Assembly: GCA_034440615.1 (NCBI GenBank)
Contig: JAOTOM010004794.1
Span: forward strand, 1-64,000
Direction: 5' to 3'
Source: Ashinkailepas kermadecensis
Taxonomy: Eukaryota; Arthropoda; Thecostraca; Neolepadidae
Length of the DNA: 64,000 bases
The position numbers and the translations under genes are program-made. The notes below the pieces were generated by a model, which was not told where the DNA came from, did no database searches, and saw only the letters and a program-made list of their open reading frames with translations. This document shows, in pieces, positions 41,560 to 54,179 of the stretch. Each line of letters opens with the position of its first letter. The first letter of the stretch is position 1.

Positions 41560-44500
41560 TAGACAGGATCCGATCCAATTTGGCTAATACGGACGAATTT
41601 CCTTTTAAATTGCGCTTGGTTTTTTTCCTACGGGTTTCCCAAGCAGCTTGGTTTTCCCCTTTTTCGGGGTTTCCAAGCTTTAACTTAAAACATACACCTA
41701 CACATACAAGGTCGGGCCTGAATCCCACGACTCGCTCTGGCTGACAGGCCTCCGCTTCGCCATCCAGGTTGCAGGTGGGCAGTGGAGCCTCTCCGTAGGC
41801 TGTGAAGCTGTCCACCCTCCAAATGTCCTTCCATTGTTATGAGTGTCCGTATGTATGTATGTCTGAACATGTACCTGTATGCCATGCGTGCATCGTCCCT
41901 CTACGCCATGTTTCTTGTTTGACGGCGTCTCTCCTTTCTCGACTAGTTGATATAACCGGATGTCACATAAGCCGGATTAACGTAGTTCCTTCTTTAACGT
42001 AGCAATCTCTACCAGATGGCACTTTGCCTCCGCTAAAGATTTAGGGAAAAAAGAAAAAAAAGAAAATACACATACTGATCATGGAGCGGAGAAGTGGAGG
42101 ACCCGAGGTTAAAAATCATTGATTGGGCTACTTATTGCGGCATCCTGCAGCGCTTCTTCGCAGGTATATTTGGCCGGGTTCTATTGGAGCTGGAGCTGTT
42201 TTTTTTTACCAGCGCGCTGCCTGACGCACGACTTACGCAACAACAAACTTTGTGCTTGAGAGCCATTTGTGGTCAGGTCAAACGCTACATCAATATTGAA
42301 CATGACCCAAGAGCAATGGCCTAGATAGGCTTAGACTACAACAGACCATGCCAAAGGACGATCCAGCAGCCAAGCCACCAAAACTCATGTGCAGCCATCG
42401 AACCATTCCCGGGTTATCGGTCTAACGCTGACTGGGGAGGTGGCGTCCACATATAAATCATGCTAGATGCGAGCACGTCCCGACGAGAGCCGATGCAATA
42501 TTCAGGAGCACAAAGTAGCAGGACGGCAACGAGCAGTGATTCGGAGCAGGCGGCACTTCCGGCAGATGGGGGTCGGTAGCCAAACACCCTGAGGTCATAG
42601 TGTACATTGGAAACATTCGGAATAAGGAAGGACTGCACACAAAAGCATTTGAACTAAAATCGACCAAGAGGCAGTGTCACGGCACACACAAGCCTGTGCT
42701 AACACAACGCCCTTTCTCTCTATCTCTCTCTCTCTCGAACAAAAAACAAGAAACCCCACACGCACGCAGAACATCCGAACAAATGGTGTGTCGTTGTCAG
42801 CTTCGCCGGCGGAAGAGCGTCAGGGGGACAGCGTCGGTCAGCGCAGATGACCGGTCTAACAACACAAGTCAAGACGTCCGGGCAGCAAAGTGCCGGCCAA
42901 TAATTACGACAAAGGGCGAGCGAAGGTTGATGACCACGAACCATGAGTTTCTACGATGCCCGATCCTGGATTTCGCAATGGATGCTGACAATAAAGCCGC
43001 ATAATAACGCGTACAAAAATAATGCTTAATAGGGAAATATTTCGGGATACGTTAGTAAACATAAACAATTCCTGCTATTACTCATTGACAGGCTGTTGTA
43101 ACTACTGAACAGTTTCATTATCAGATGACCTTCATTACCGAATGAGATACACGCGACGGATATGACACGTTGCACGGGCCAGACACGACCACCATGGCTG
43201 TAGTCGACAGCATCACGACTCGCTTCGACCGACGAGCGCTTCTTCTGTTCTTCCGCCTTGTGACGACGCCAAAACGACGTAAACAAAGCGCTGTCGGAAG
43301 CATCCTTCAGTACGCAACGCCAAAACGCCCCAAAATAGCGCATCGCCGAACGGACCAACGCAATTTCCGAATACTGCTGGTTACGCTCCAGCACAACCAA
43401 TAATTGCTCTGGCACAGCCAGTACTTCCTGGAGAGCTTCAAATGGCCTGCGAGGCTAGGTTGTCGCACCACATGTCTGTGGCGAGAACCGGACAGAGCTC
43501 GCTCCTGAGGCCGCCACTGGGTGGTGACGTGGACGTATTTCGAAACAGACAGGGTACGGGATGGTTCAGCTGAGGAAAGTGACACAGCTCCTGTCCGACC
43601 CAAACAAAAACAGCGTATTATGTATGCTTAGTAGAATGAAGTTCCATTTCCAAAGTGCCGGGGCATGCTACGTTTTTTTCTGACAAAGATAATTCCACCT
43701 CGAGGTGCACAAGCAATCACCTCCAACGAAACGCAAGCTAGACCGCCCCTCTCCTAGAACAATCAAGGAAATGATCTTCGGCCCAAATTGAACTGTCTGA
43801 GTGCACCAATAATTGTCTTGCAACAGCACTGCTTGTACAAGTAGTTCGCTGTACGACACCGCCCAGCTTCCTTTGGCAGGAGAGTGAGCGCGATTGACAC
43901 CGACTGAGGCGAAGTGCCGCTCACCTTCTACCGTAACGCGGCACGATAACGTCCGGCCAGTCAGGCGGAGATGCCCGACCGCGCTGTCGCAGCAACAGAC
44001 GACTCGGACACTTGCAGTAAGTAGTACTTGGGTTCTTTTACGACGAACGAGAAGCTCAGTGGGTGGGATGATCGACGAAGAAGACAAAGCGGACGTTTCT
44101 GCGTATAGGTGGTCGGCGAGTCCATTTAAACATGGAAGCCGGAGCAAAACCGGATGCTAACCGGTCATCGGCGCCTCCCAGCGGGAGTGTTGGAACATGT
44201 GCCGGCCATCGCTTGGGCCGTACATATTGATCAGATGAGCCTCCGATCACACCACCTGCAGGACATAAAGTCCAGACCACGCACGAAGACCGGAACAGCA
44301 GCCAGTTGGCCTGCCGGTAAACCCAGCCGGGAACAAAGCCCTAGCCACAGCACACCCAGTCGGTGGGCATGCGGAGGCGTGCTGTATATGCCGCCAGCCA
44401 CAGACCGGTGAGCCAAACAAGGCCGCCAAACAAGGCCACCAAACAAGCTACCAATCAGCCGTCCAGGGACAGCCATACCAGACGTACACACTCGAGCGGT

Positions 44501-45275
44501 CAGTCAGTCAGCCAGCTGTGTGAATCTCCGACAGATACCCTGCCGTCCAGTGACGTCCAGAACAGACGTCAGACATCCAGGGACGTCCAGAGCAGACGTC
44601 AGACGTCCAGAGACGTCCAGAGCAGACGTCAGACGTCACCAGAGCGGTCCGTTAGCCAGCCGTGCGAATCTCCGACAGACTGCCTGCCGTCCAGGTGGGC
44701 GGCGCGTGCCGACCGGCGCCGTCGCTGACGTGTCCCAGGCGTGTCCCATCCAGTGTTGCCGCGGCCCAATTTTACAGCGTACCAAGGATCGCACCCAAAT
44801 CGTACCAGATTGGCTATGTTTCGCACCAGATCATAAGCCAAAATGTACCTATTTTCGTACCATAAAAAGTAGGCATAATTTCGGTAATTGTGTGGCTTAG
44901 CAAGTAATTTATATCATTTTCTTCGTGTTTTAAGTACTCGCTAGATACGTTGGAATAAGTTGGCAGAAATCAGGACAGGTTCAATCTTAGACTCCTGATG
45001 CCGCCTAGTAAAAGCAGTTTTCAATTGTGACGAAAAAGGAAAATACGCATGCAATGCGCAAAACAGTTATTCTCGGTATCACATGGAAATAAGAAGTCAG
45101 TCAGTGCTTAATAAGTTTTTACCACCAGCAGATTCTGCATACTCACCGTATTTACTGGGGGAGCAGGACATGAGGACGGGACGGAGGAGTAAAGACTGTA
45201 ACGAACCTGCAGTGGAATGTGCGTTGTTGTCGGTCAGTCATTTTGATTTGTTATTGATGATTCATTTTTGATTTC
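41560..45275. other. Long stretch without a recognised gene
   Basis: Open frames of 60-160 codons occur on both strands (for example 43668-44147 on -), but none shows a known motif, codon bias or splice signals I trust. At 44540-44645 there is a small tandem of GACGTCCAGAGCAGACGTCA units. A TC-rich run lies at 42715-42735. Confidence 0.4.
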
Positions 45276-45510
45276 ATGGAAGCCGTGGGCGTCCACTTGT
45301 GGCATGAGGGCGTGACTTGCTGCTTGGTGAGGATCAGGGAAGGCACCGTTCCCATCTGGAGGCGGTTCCGCTGTTGTGTCTTTATGAGGTTCAGGCTGGA
45401 GGATACTCTCACGGCGACCGCACTGGAGTGCGACAGGGATCAGCTGGATTACCTTTGGAAATGCTGGCTCGCCACTGCCATCCCTCAGCCTTTTCACCTC
45501 CGCCCAGTAC

Positions 45511-45571
45511 ATGGGCGCAAAATGACCTCAGTAGTCGAGGCGCCCTAAAACCCAAATAACTGACTAACTAA
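45511..45571 (+). mobile_element. Ultra-short retroposon, copy D (61 bp, perfect target duplication)
   Basis: ATGGGCGCAAAATGACC, TCAGTAGTCGAGGCGCCC, TAAAACCCAAATAACTGAC, TAACTAA. The direct repeat CTCCGCCCAGTAC flanks it exactly (45498-45510 and 45572-45584), so the whole inserted unit is 61 bp. Confidence 0.93.
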
Positions 45572-45654
45572 CTCCGCCCAGTACTCGCACGCCGGCTTCT
45601 CCTTATTCGGGAGCTGCTCCTTCGCTGCCTGCTGGAGTCCTCGCCATTCTTAAC

Positions 45655-46620
45655 TCAGGGCCCGTACTCGGTCTCTTCGGTGAGATTGGGAAATCTCAGA
45701 GCCAGCGACACAATGGAGGGCGCTTGCGAGGTCGGGTTCAGCAGCTCCAGAAGCACCCTGGTCTTGTCGCTGAAGTCGAATCGTCGCCGGATCTGCTTGC
45801 GGAGCTCGGTGTAGACCATTTGTACCGTTACCATTTGACCGGTGTAGACCATTCGAGTCGGAGGGCTTTGACCATCTCCTGGGTAAGAGACTCTGAGAGG
45901 ATGATGGCCTCAATGTTGGCGCCACAGTGCTTCTGCTCCAGAGGGAGGACGTTCCTGGGATGATCAGGACTGACCATCTTACCTGGCTCAGCCGCACATC
46001 TGGCTCAGCACGCAGGAAGTTGCTGGCCACGGAGAGGTAGAGCTTCAGGAGCACAGTTCGTGCATACTGGACCTTGGATGACTCGGACTGGAGCACCTCG
46101 TTCGCGCTAGTGATCAGTGGGAGAGCGTAGTCAAAGAAAGCGATGTACATCTTGTACATTGGGTCGCGGAGGGCGTTCAGGATGGTTCGAGCAGAGTGAC
46201 GTGATCCTCGTCCACCGCGTGCTGGAAGAAGAGGAGTAGGCCTGCCCAATGCTTGTACATCCTCTTCACCACCTCCCCGAGAGAGAGAGAGACACCTCGT
46301 CCTACAGGGGCGCAGCAGCCTGTGGACTGGGACGTCAGCTAGATCTTGGACAGCCTGGTACTCGAGGAGTCTCTTCGGACTGTTATTGAGATAGCTGTAC
46401 ACGTCCCGGGCTAGATCCTCTATGGATGAAGGCAGCTTCGCGCACGCTGCGGGGCGCACAGGTGCAGGGAGTGGCATATGCAGCCGGCGATCAAAATGTG
46501 CGGGAGTTCTCTCCTAAACAGTGCCTGCACACTGGTGACACCCCATCATGACGCTAGCATTGTCGGCCGCAAATCCAATCATGTTCTTCAGGGGCACATC
46601 GTTAACTGACAGCACGCCAG
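45655..46620 (-). pseudogene. hAT-type transposase pseudogene (ZBED/KIAA1586-like), middle and C-terminal parts
   Basis: Transposase of the hAT superfamily, DNA cut-and-paste. On the - strand in order: VPLKNMIGFAADNASVMMG (about 46610-46550), then KLPSSIEDLARDVYSYLNNS, PKRLLEYQAVQ, LLRPCRTRCLSL, then LNALRDPMYKMYIAFFDYAL and, in another frame, QIRRRFDFSDKTRVLLELL to SLALRFPNLTEETE at 45670. These are the order and motifs of domesticated/hAT transposases in animals. Several frame changes and the loss of bases near 46480-46550 make it dead. A TIR-like sequence starts at 46669 just upstream. Confidence 0.85.
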
Positions 46621-46668
46621 GTGGCGTCATACAGGCCCTGGGCGGTCGCATCCTTGACCTTCCCCAGG

Positions 46669-46760
46669 CAGGGGTGTCGATTTTTGAAAAACATTGGGGG
46701 GGGGGAGGCCGAAGCGCCAACCCACTAGACCCCCCCCCCCAAAAAAAAAAAACAACTCAT
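46669..46760 (+). mobile_element. hAT-like terminus (CAGGGGTGTCGATTTTTG)
   Basis: CAGGGGTGTCGATTTTTG followed by GGGGGGGG and CCCCCCCC runs matches the inward-read termini elsewhere in the window (CAGGGGCGTCGATTTGTATCC). It interrupts the transposase pseudogene. The other end and target duplication were not found. Confidence 0.55.
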
Positions 46761-46929
46761 CGGATTTAGCCCACTATATTTTCCGATCTCAGAAATTCTA
46801 ATCTTTTATTCGACGATGTGTATGTTTATGTTTATTCAGCATCCTCACCGACGGGGAAAATCGTCCAATAACTGGTGAAATCACATAATTAAAAGAGCAG
46901 TGCTCAGTACATTTCAACATAACAACTCT

Positions 46930-47041
46930 TGGTTGGTTATTGGTTCTACGACACGTCGACCGTTGTGTCATATAGCGTCGCCAATCTCTCACGCCGATTG
47001 GTCGCGGGCGAAGAGTAGCGACAGGTGAGACTCGAACTCAC
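46930..47041 (-). mobile_element. tRNA-derived SINE-1, copy 5 (5'-truncated at the B box)
   Basis: 112 bp on the - strand, starting inside the B box and ending in the CCAATAACCAACC-type tail. Perfect 15-bp target duplication CAACATAACAACTCT (46915-46929, 47042-47056). Truncation at the 5' end is typical of target-primed reverse transcription. Confidence 0.95.
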
Positions 47042-47344
47042 CAACATAACAACTCTGAGTAATAGCATGCGACTGCAGTGCCATATAGTGGGCTCGGATC
47101 TATCGTCACCGTCGCCGTCACTGTTACCCTCCTCCTCACTCCACACACCAACAAACACACACCGGCCTAAGTAAAAATACTTCAGCTATCAGATGCAGGC
47201 TAAAACACACCGGCATTGATGAAGCATCAGAGCACAGCAGACCTGAACGGTGATGACGATAGGTGAAAGTATTTCCTTGGTGCCTAACGTTAGGGAGGAT
47301 AATTTTTCCATTTAGTACGCCACTGCGGCTGCTCAACGTGTTTT

Positions 47345-48297
47345 TTCCGCAGATTGCACGATCGAGAGTACAAAGGCCCTTCGGATAATTTTCTTTCGGG
47401 ACCCATTCTTAATTTTCCGGTGCTCTGGTCGATTCGATGGAGTCTCCTTGTGGTTTTTGTGGTGAAGTCTATTTTTATAAGCCCCTGCAGGCTATTTTTG
47501 GAACCTGGTACGATTCTTCTGGCTCTCCGGTGCGTTTTTTCCGGTGCCCAAACAGGTTTCTTTTCCGGCGTCCGACGACTTCTTATTTTGTGGATCCTTA
47601 ACGCAATTTTTCCATCCGCAAGGTGACATTCCGGGTATGTATTGGTACTTGGGAAGCCAGCTGCAACTTGTGGGGCTCCGGCACGACGTTTTGGCCCCAG
47701 TGAGATTTTCAAGAGAAGCGGCGTGAATTTTTTTTTGTCTAAGTGCGATTTTTTATGGCCCCGTCGTCACTTGTTGGGATCCCTTGCGGTGGCTACGACA
47801 CGTTTGTGGGGGCCCAACAAGTTGTCTGGGCTTTTGGAGCTATTGTTGAGATCCCAGATTGATTTTCCGTGTCCGGACTGTTTTTCATTCACCCGGCTTC
47901 ATTTGTTTGGTGATCTCAATGAGACTTTTAGAGCCCCGGTGGGACCTGTCAGGCCTCTGGCGTGATTTTCAGGGGCCCGGGTGATAATTCTTAGTACCCC
48001 AGTCTCGGCGTGATTTCCAGGAGGCCCCGGCCCGACCGTTTGTGGCCCCCGTCGTGATTTTCTTGAATCCCGGCACGACTTGTTTGCGGCCCCAACGTGA
48101 TTTTCATGGGCCCGGGTGCAAACTTTTGAGGCCCCAGCGTCATTATCGAGGCCCCTGCGCTACGTTTGGGGGCCCCCAATGTGATTTTTCTGAGCCCCGG
48201 TGCGATTTTTGGTGGACCGAGTGAAATTTTTAGGGACCATAGCGCATTTTTTTCCTAAGCTCGGCGGATTCTTGGGGGCCCCACAACCTACCAGGAG
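47345..48297 (-). repeat. Degenerate C/G-rich quasi-periodic tract, copy 3
   Basis: Units such as GGGGCCCC(N)CGTGATTTTC and CCCCGGTGCGATTTTTGG, same orientation as copy 2 and opposite to copy 1. It runs into G- and C-runs and ends at a CACTG (48352-48356) that, read inward, gives CAGTGACATACCGAATGGGG, a hAT-like terminus. Another CACTG terminus (CAGTGGCGTACTAAATGG, inward) lies at 47325. Confidence 0.65.
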
Positions 48298-48356
48298 GGG
48301 GGGGAGGGGGTGAGGCAACTTCCCACAATCCCCCCTCCCCATTCGGTATGTCACTG

Positions 48357-48888
48357 TGCCATGCAATGATGCAACATAAGAATCCAGGAATAGTTCATCT
48401 GTTTCATCACACATGTGATTTCAACTCCCCAGTTATCCAGACAGTTTGAGGAAAGTCAAACATCTGCTACATGGATCAGCAAGGATGGATTGTAAGGCAA
48501 CATGGATACCATGGAATTCCGGTCACAGTAGTTATGCTTCAATACATACCTTCTTCAACACACTGCTTTGGAGATGGATGAGCTCCTGAAGTTTGGTCAT
48601 GGTTGGAGTTGGAGGTGGATGGAGCAACACTGTGAAGGACATAACATATGGTTCAAGAGACTTGTTTCCATTAACAATACAGGGGATGAAGTAACATTTT
48701 CGTTGACTTCTATGGTTTTCATTGGCTTCATTGACTTCTATGGTGTCCTGAGTAAGTAGGACAATCGAGATGGGTTTCTGTTATATGCATTGTAGAAGCA
48801 ATGTTATAATGTAGCTTTTATACCCCAGTGAGAATGGTATGGATTCACTTATAAGTGAATTTGCAAACATACTGATATATCAGTTAAC
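48357..48888. other. Unique sequence, nothing recognised
   Basis: AT-rich, no ORF with recognisable content. Confidence 0.4.
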
Positions 48889-48901
48889 AACAATGCAGGG
48901 A

Positions 48902-48955
48902 GCTATGTGATCAACATGGTCTGTAGTCTGTACCCTAAAGCCCAAATAACTAAGT
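48902..48955 (+). mobile_element. Ultra-short retroposon, copy E (54 bp, perfect target duplication)
   Basis: GCTATGTGATCAACATGG, TCTGTAGTCTGTACCC, TAAAGCCCAAATAACTAAGT, with direct repeat AACAATGCAGGGA at 48889-48901 and 48956-48968. The stem is degraded, but the tail is intact. Confidence 0.88.
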
Positions 48956-49589
48956 AACAATGCAGGGAATCTGCTGCATAACAGTTTGACCATAAATTAG
49001 CCATGATATATGGCATCATACTTCCCATGCTATTTATAATAGTGAGGTATATTTTGTGTACAAACATCAGGACATTAGAAATGTTAATTAACGTTACACA
49101 CATCAGTTCCTAACAAGTGTCAGCAATACATTTCCTTCATGTGCTTTAAACATGATTCAAGAAAGCACTGTCATCGATTTTAAACTTGCAAAAAGAGTGG
49201 GCCGCCTGGCATTTCGAGTGCTATTTGAGTGAACTTGCTGTCTTGTTAGTGAACTGACCACTTATTGAGATATAAGTACTTTAACTTTGCCTGCTTCCAT
49301 CATGAAAATTTGTCATTTTCCAATACATCAGAAATCATCAGAATAACTTCTTGTCCACAAACCGGTGTATGCATTTCTATGAATTTTTCATATTTATTAA
49401 CACAGATGATGTAGATCTGATCTGTAAATTTATAACTCAGAAAATGTTATCAGCACAGGATTCCATTCCTGAAAATATAGTACTTTCAACATGTTATTGT
49501 TCTTTGTGAAGCAATAAGTGCAATGCTTTCATGCAGCATGCAGATAGAGGTTCATCACGTGCACCAGGTAGCACAGAAAGAGATATTAT

Positions 49590-50735
49590 TGCAGTCTAAG
49601 GTAACCACAAGACAGATTTTACACCCATTTTACCTCCACGAATCATTCAAAGGAGCTAGGTTTTGCCTAGTTGCGTTAGGCTAGGCTTTTGTTGTAAGTT
49701 AGTAAATGAAAAAAAGTCTTCAAAAACGGTTCAAGCTAGATTAGGTTATGTTATACTTTTTAAGTTCAAGATGTTTGGAAAAAAATGGGGGGGGGGAAAT
49801 TTGGCATAAAAATAATCATTTCTTGCATGGAAGTCTAGGCTAGGTTAGGTTAGGTCATGTAACATGTTTTTTTTTATCTGAACATTATTTTTCATCCTAT
49901 ATTACTCAAATCCAAGCCCCCTTTTCCATGTTATTTTTCCTCACAATTGAAAAGTGTGCATCTGCAGAGGAAATTAGTGGTTACATCATGTTCAGCACAT
50001 TAACAAACACTGCATTAAAAAAGAACTTCAAAGAAGTCAGAGAGTACCATGAGCTGAAAAATTACCCCAAAAGCCAGGTATTATCACAGTTTAAGGTAAC
50101 CACAAGACAAGTTTTACACACATTTTACCTCCATGAAGCATACAAAGGGTGAGGTCAGGTTAGGTTAGGCTTTTGTTGTAAGTTATAAAAAAAATCATTT
50201 GTTGGTAAACAATTCTTGTTAATGATTTTTCTACAAAAAATAATAAACGGTTCAGGCTAGCTTAGGTTAGGTTTTTTAAGTTGAAAATATTTGAGAAAAT
50301 GCATCGAAAATTTAATTTAAAAACAATTAATTTCTTGTATGGGAAGTTGAATTATGTTAGGTAAGGTTATCATACATCTTGAACATTATTTGCATGCTAT
50401 ATTTCCTTACTCCACACCCTTTTTTGGTGTTATTTTTACTCCCAATTGAAAGGCATGCATTTGCAGAGGAAAGGACATTAAATTTGTGCTTTTATGTGTT
50501 TTATTAATATTTTTGTATTTAAATTTCCAATGCAATGTTTACGAATGTCACTAAGCTGATGGCACTACTCAGTTTCTGTGAAAATGCTTACTTTCCAGAT
50601 TGGGAGCAAAATAACAAAAAATGGGCTTTGAGTTAGGTAACATAGCAATTAAAAGAAATACATTAAAAATGCGACATAACCTAACCTAACCTAGCCTAGC
50701 CTAACCTGACTTTGGAGAAAACAACTATAAAAACA
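49590..50735. repeat. AACCT/TTAGG-rich diverged repeat monomers
   Basis: Landmarks GGTAACCACAAGACA(A/G)(G/A)TTTTACAC (49598, 50093), (G)GTTAGGTTAGG patches and ATTGAAAGGCATGCATTTGCAGAGGAAA recur at irregular spacing (about 500 bp). Related monomers occur at 50.7-52.8, 57.3-59.4 and, inverted, 2.0-4.1 kb. No coding region. Confidence 0.7.
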
Positions 50736-52782
50736 AAAATGGAAAAATATCTAGCAATTTATTTTCTTGAAATTTTACAAATGAAAAAACCTAACCCAAC
50801 CTAATCTAACCAGAATTATTGTGCTTTAAGGTGGTAACAAGGCAAGTTATTACACATTTGCCTCCATAAAGCAAACAAATGGGCTATGTTTGATGATGTT
50901 AGATTAGTTTAAGCGTTTTAAGTTCGACATTTTTTGCAAAAATTGTTCCAAAATTTGAAAAATAGATCTTTTTTCTTTAAAAGCAGCTTATGTTAGATTA
51001 GGTTAAGTTGGGTTACATTTTTTAATTGTAAAAAAAATACATTGCTTGAAATTGTTACAACTTGATGTTTTGGTTTTATTTTTATCCAAGGGGAGGTTAA
51101 GCTAGGTTAGGTTAGGTTATGTCGCTTTTTTTTATTTAAAAAAAAATACTTTACCCTATGTCACCTAATTCAAAGCTTTTTGTTGGTGTTATTTTGCTCA
51201 CAACCTGAAATGTAGGCATTTGTATAGAAAATGAGTGGTCCCATCATCTGAGTCACATTCATAAACATTGCATTGAAATGATACATTCCACGAATTCATA
51301 AAACACCTTAAAATACAAATTTACCAAAATGAGCAGTAACATCATGTTCATCACATTCCTAAACATTGCATGGAAAACAAATTAATCAGAAATTACCTTA
51401 AGCTGTAAATTTACCAAAAGGTGTGCCAACCCCTGGACGGAAATGCAACACTAGGTGCCCCAATCCTGGGCAGAAAGGGCACTAAGAGCAGTGGAATGAA
51501 AATATTAATAAAAGTAAACTAAAAACAGCTCTTCTTGAAATCAAACGTGGTAGTTATGTGATATTAACATGGAAACCCTGAGAACAAATCAGAAAAAAGC
51601 ATGGACTGGACTTTTTCCAGCTTACCTGCCAACTTCTTCAACTACTGTTCCTTTGTGAATTAAATATCAGCAAGCTATTTATTCACTATTTAAAATCACA
51701 CCAATCCGCATATACATCAGAATGTGCGAAGTACAAAAAAACGAATCAGTACGACGTCACATGAGATTGGCCTCCGGATTAAACATTGCGCGCAATTGCA
51801 CCACAAATGTCTTACCTCCGTCACATTTGTCACTGTAACCTCAAATTTAGACTTTAGACGCTGGAATTTCTGTAACTGGAATTTTTTCTTTGAATGTTAC
51901 GATTTGGGATGTTCTGAGGAACGCCCATCACGATGTGTGACATTTAATGCGCGCTAGTGTCTATCGATATAAATCGACGCCCCTGCTTTGGAGAAAAAAA
52001 ATAGAAACAAAAATTAAGCAATATACATTCTTAAAATTTTATAAATTGAACAACCGAACCCAACTTGCCCGAACCTAATGTCAGCTGCTTTTGAAGGAAA
52101 ATTTCCGATTTTATTTTATTTTTGAAAATGATTGAACAATTTTTCCAAGGTAAACAACGAAACTAGCCTAACCTAGCCAAATCGGTACTTTTGTGCTTTA
52201 AGGTGGTAACAAGACAAGTTTTTACACACATTTGCCTCCATATAGCAAGCTAATGTGTTAGGTTCGGTTAAGTTAGGTTAGTTTAGGCTTTTCAAGTTGG
52301 AAAACCTTTCAAGAAAATTCCAAAAAAGTTTCCCCCAAAAATAGCAACTTATTTGGCAACCTTGCAGTCTAAGGAGTTCTTTTTTTCCTTTTAAAAAAAA
52401 AAATATGCAGAATACCATGTTTATGAAGGTGACTAAGATGATTGGACCCACTTATTTTCTGTGCTTACTTTTCAGGTTGTGAGCAAAATAATGCCAAAAA
52501 GGCCTTGAGTTCGGTAATATCGCATAAACATAAATGTTTTTTTTTTCATGCAACAAAACCTAACCTAGCCTATCCTAACCTATCTTTTGAGAACAAAAAT
52601 TAAACTAAATAAAAATTTCACTTAATTTATTTTCTTAAAATTCTCAACCTTCAAAAAGAAACCTAACCGAGCCTAAACTAACCTAAGCTGATTTTGAATA
52701 CAAAAATTATACTTTTTTGTGAACATGGTTGTAATTTTTTTTCGGAAGCTTTTGGGTATTATTGTGCTTTAAGGTGGGAACA
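50736..52782. repeat. 2-kb duplicated block, copy 1
   Basis: From AAAATATCTAGCAATTTATT (50742) through GACGTCACATGAGATTGGCC (51758) to CTTTTGGGTATTATTGTGC (52748), the block matches 57349-59375 in order and orientation at about 90% or more by eye. It includes a hAT-like right end ATCGACGCCCCTG at 51985. Confidence 0.9.
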
Positions 52783-52795
52783 AGAAAAGTTGTAT

Positions 52796-52858
52796 GGGCG
52801 CTGTATGACCAATGCAGTCAATGAGCCCGTAAACCCAAATAACCCACCAACCAACCCA
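52796..52858 (+). mobile_element. Ultra-short retroposon, copy F
   Basis: ATGGGCGCTGTATGACC, AATGCAGTCAATGAGCCCG, TAAACCCAAATAACCCACC, AACCAACCC. The flanks give only an imperfect duplication (AGAAAAGTTGT against AGAAAGATGT). It sits where copy 1 of the 2-kb block stops matching copy 2. Confidence 0.75.
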
Positions 52859-52919
52859 GAAAGATGTAGGATGTACTTCCACAGTGGAGGGAATTCCAGA
52901 TATTTTGTTTGAATTTGCA

Positions 52920-53182
52920 CACAATTTACATTTTTCAGCAAAAGGTGGAGAGTCAGTCCACTATCTAATCCAAATCTGTTTCTATCCAGTACAAAATGTG
53001 CCGGTTAACATCAATGTTTCTACTTAGCATGGTGTTTTTCATTTTTTTCCCTTTAGCTTTCTTATCAGCATAAAATAGCATAGGTTATTGGGAGGGGAGG
53101 GGGCCCAAATCAACATTGGGGGAGCAAGATCAACATTGGTGGGGCCATAGCCCCCACAAAAGGATACAAATCGACGCCACTG
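52920..53182 (+). mobile_element. hAT-like right end, copy 1
   Basis: About 260 bp shared with 53450-53718, 54715-54988 and 61015-61291: CAAAAGGTGGAGAGTCAGTC, CATGGTGTTTTTC, ATTGGTGGGGCC and the terminus GGATACAAATCGACGCCACTG. Read inward the end is CAGTGGCGTCGATTTGTATCC. Confidence 0.75.
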
Positions 53183-53189
53183 CATACAT

Positions 53190-53268
53190 GCATGATTTTG
53201 CACTTATCAAAATTTAATTTCATCTGCCATTTTTTGGACCACTTCACAAGCTCTTCTAAGTCTTTCTG
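53190..53268 (-). mobile_element. CR1-like LINE fragment
   Basis: On the - strand LQKDLEELVKWSKKWQMKLN then FDKCK, nearly the same as the piece at 1739-1806. Short remnant next to the hAT-like end. Confidence 0.75.
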
Positions 53269-53449
53269 CAACATGTACCTAGGTGCCTAGTTACCAGGTA
53301 AATATCAAGCTGCTAGTGTGATGAGTGGGCTTTTGAGGTTAATTATAGTTTGTATATCCACACTCTCAATGATAATTGATTGTTGTTCACGGGACTGGAT
53401 TGTATGCAAGTTTGACAATGACAATTGGTTTTTGTGCACACCATTTTGA

Positions 53450-53718
53450 ATTTTGTAGCAAAAGGTGGAGAGTCAGTCCACTATCTACCCCAAATCTGTT
53501 TTTTTCATTACAAAATGTTCTGGTTAATATCAACTACATTTTATATGTACATTTTACATGGTGTTTATATGTACATTTTACATTTTACATGGTGTTTTTC
53601 TTCTTTTTTCCTTCAACTTTTTTATGAGCATAAAAATAGCATATGTTATTGGGGGGGCCAAGATCAACATTGGTGGGGCCCTGGCCCCCACAAAAGGATA
53701 CAAATCGACGCCCCTGCC
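53450..53718 (+). mobile_element. hAT-like right end, copy 2
   Basis: Same 3' region as copy 1, ending GGATACAAATCGACGCCCCTG at 53718. Confidence 0.75.
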
Positions 53719-54179
53719 ATCTAGACATTAGGGGGATGTCCCCATCCTAGCCCCGCCTTCAGCGCCTAAAATATCACACAAACTATAACGTAAAATTCCC
53801 TTTACGTAAACGTCTACATGCCTGCACCTTGATCGCAAACACCCGCTTTTATAGTCAGACATGGAACGTACTCGCTTCAAAGGTGGCGCAAATGACCTCT
53901 GTGGTCCGGTACGCCTGAAAAAGTCACTCCCCCACCCATGTGCAGTGAAATTGAAACTTGCCTGATGCTATCAATTTCTGCAATATACGAATAAAAACCT
54001 GTGACGTCATCAAGGTTTGAATGCGAACTTTGGTGTACCTTTTAAACTAATGGTTTTTTTGCGGCGTTTAATAATGGTGTTTTTGCGGCGTACCACACAT
54101 TGGTCTTGTCAAGGCTATTTCTTGTGTAGCATTGGTCGTGTATGACTGTAAGGTTTGCTTAAAAGTCATGTGAGCCATA

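Noticed and set aside
46669..47325. A complete small hAT element between CAGGGGTGTCG (46669) and CGCCACTG (47325)
   Set aside because: The 8-bp flanks (TCCCCAGG and CGGCTGCT) do not match, so the two termini probably belong to different insertions.
50709..51993. CTTTGGAG on both sides as a hAT target duplication
   Set aside because: The left site lacks a CAGGGG terminus, and the flanks are homologous repeat monomers, so the match is explained by the monomer sequence.
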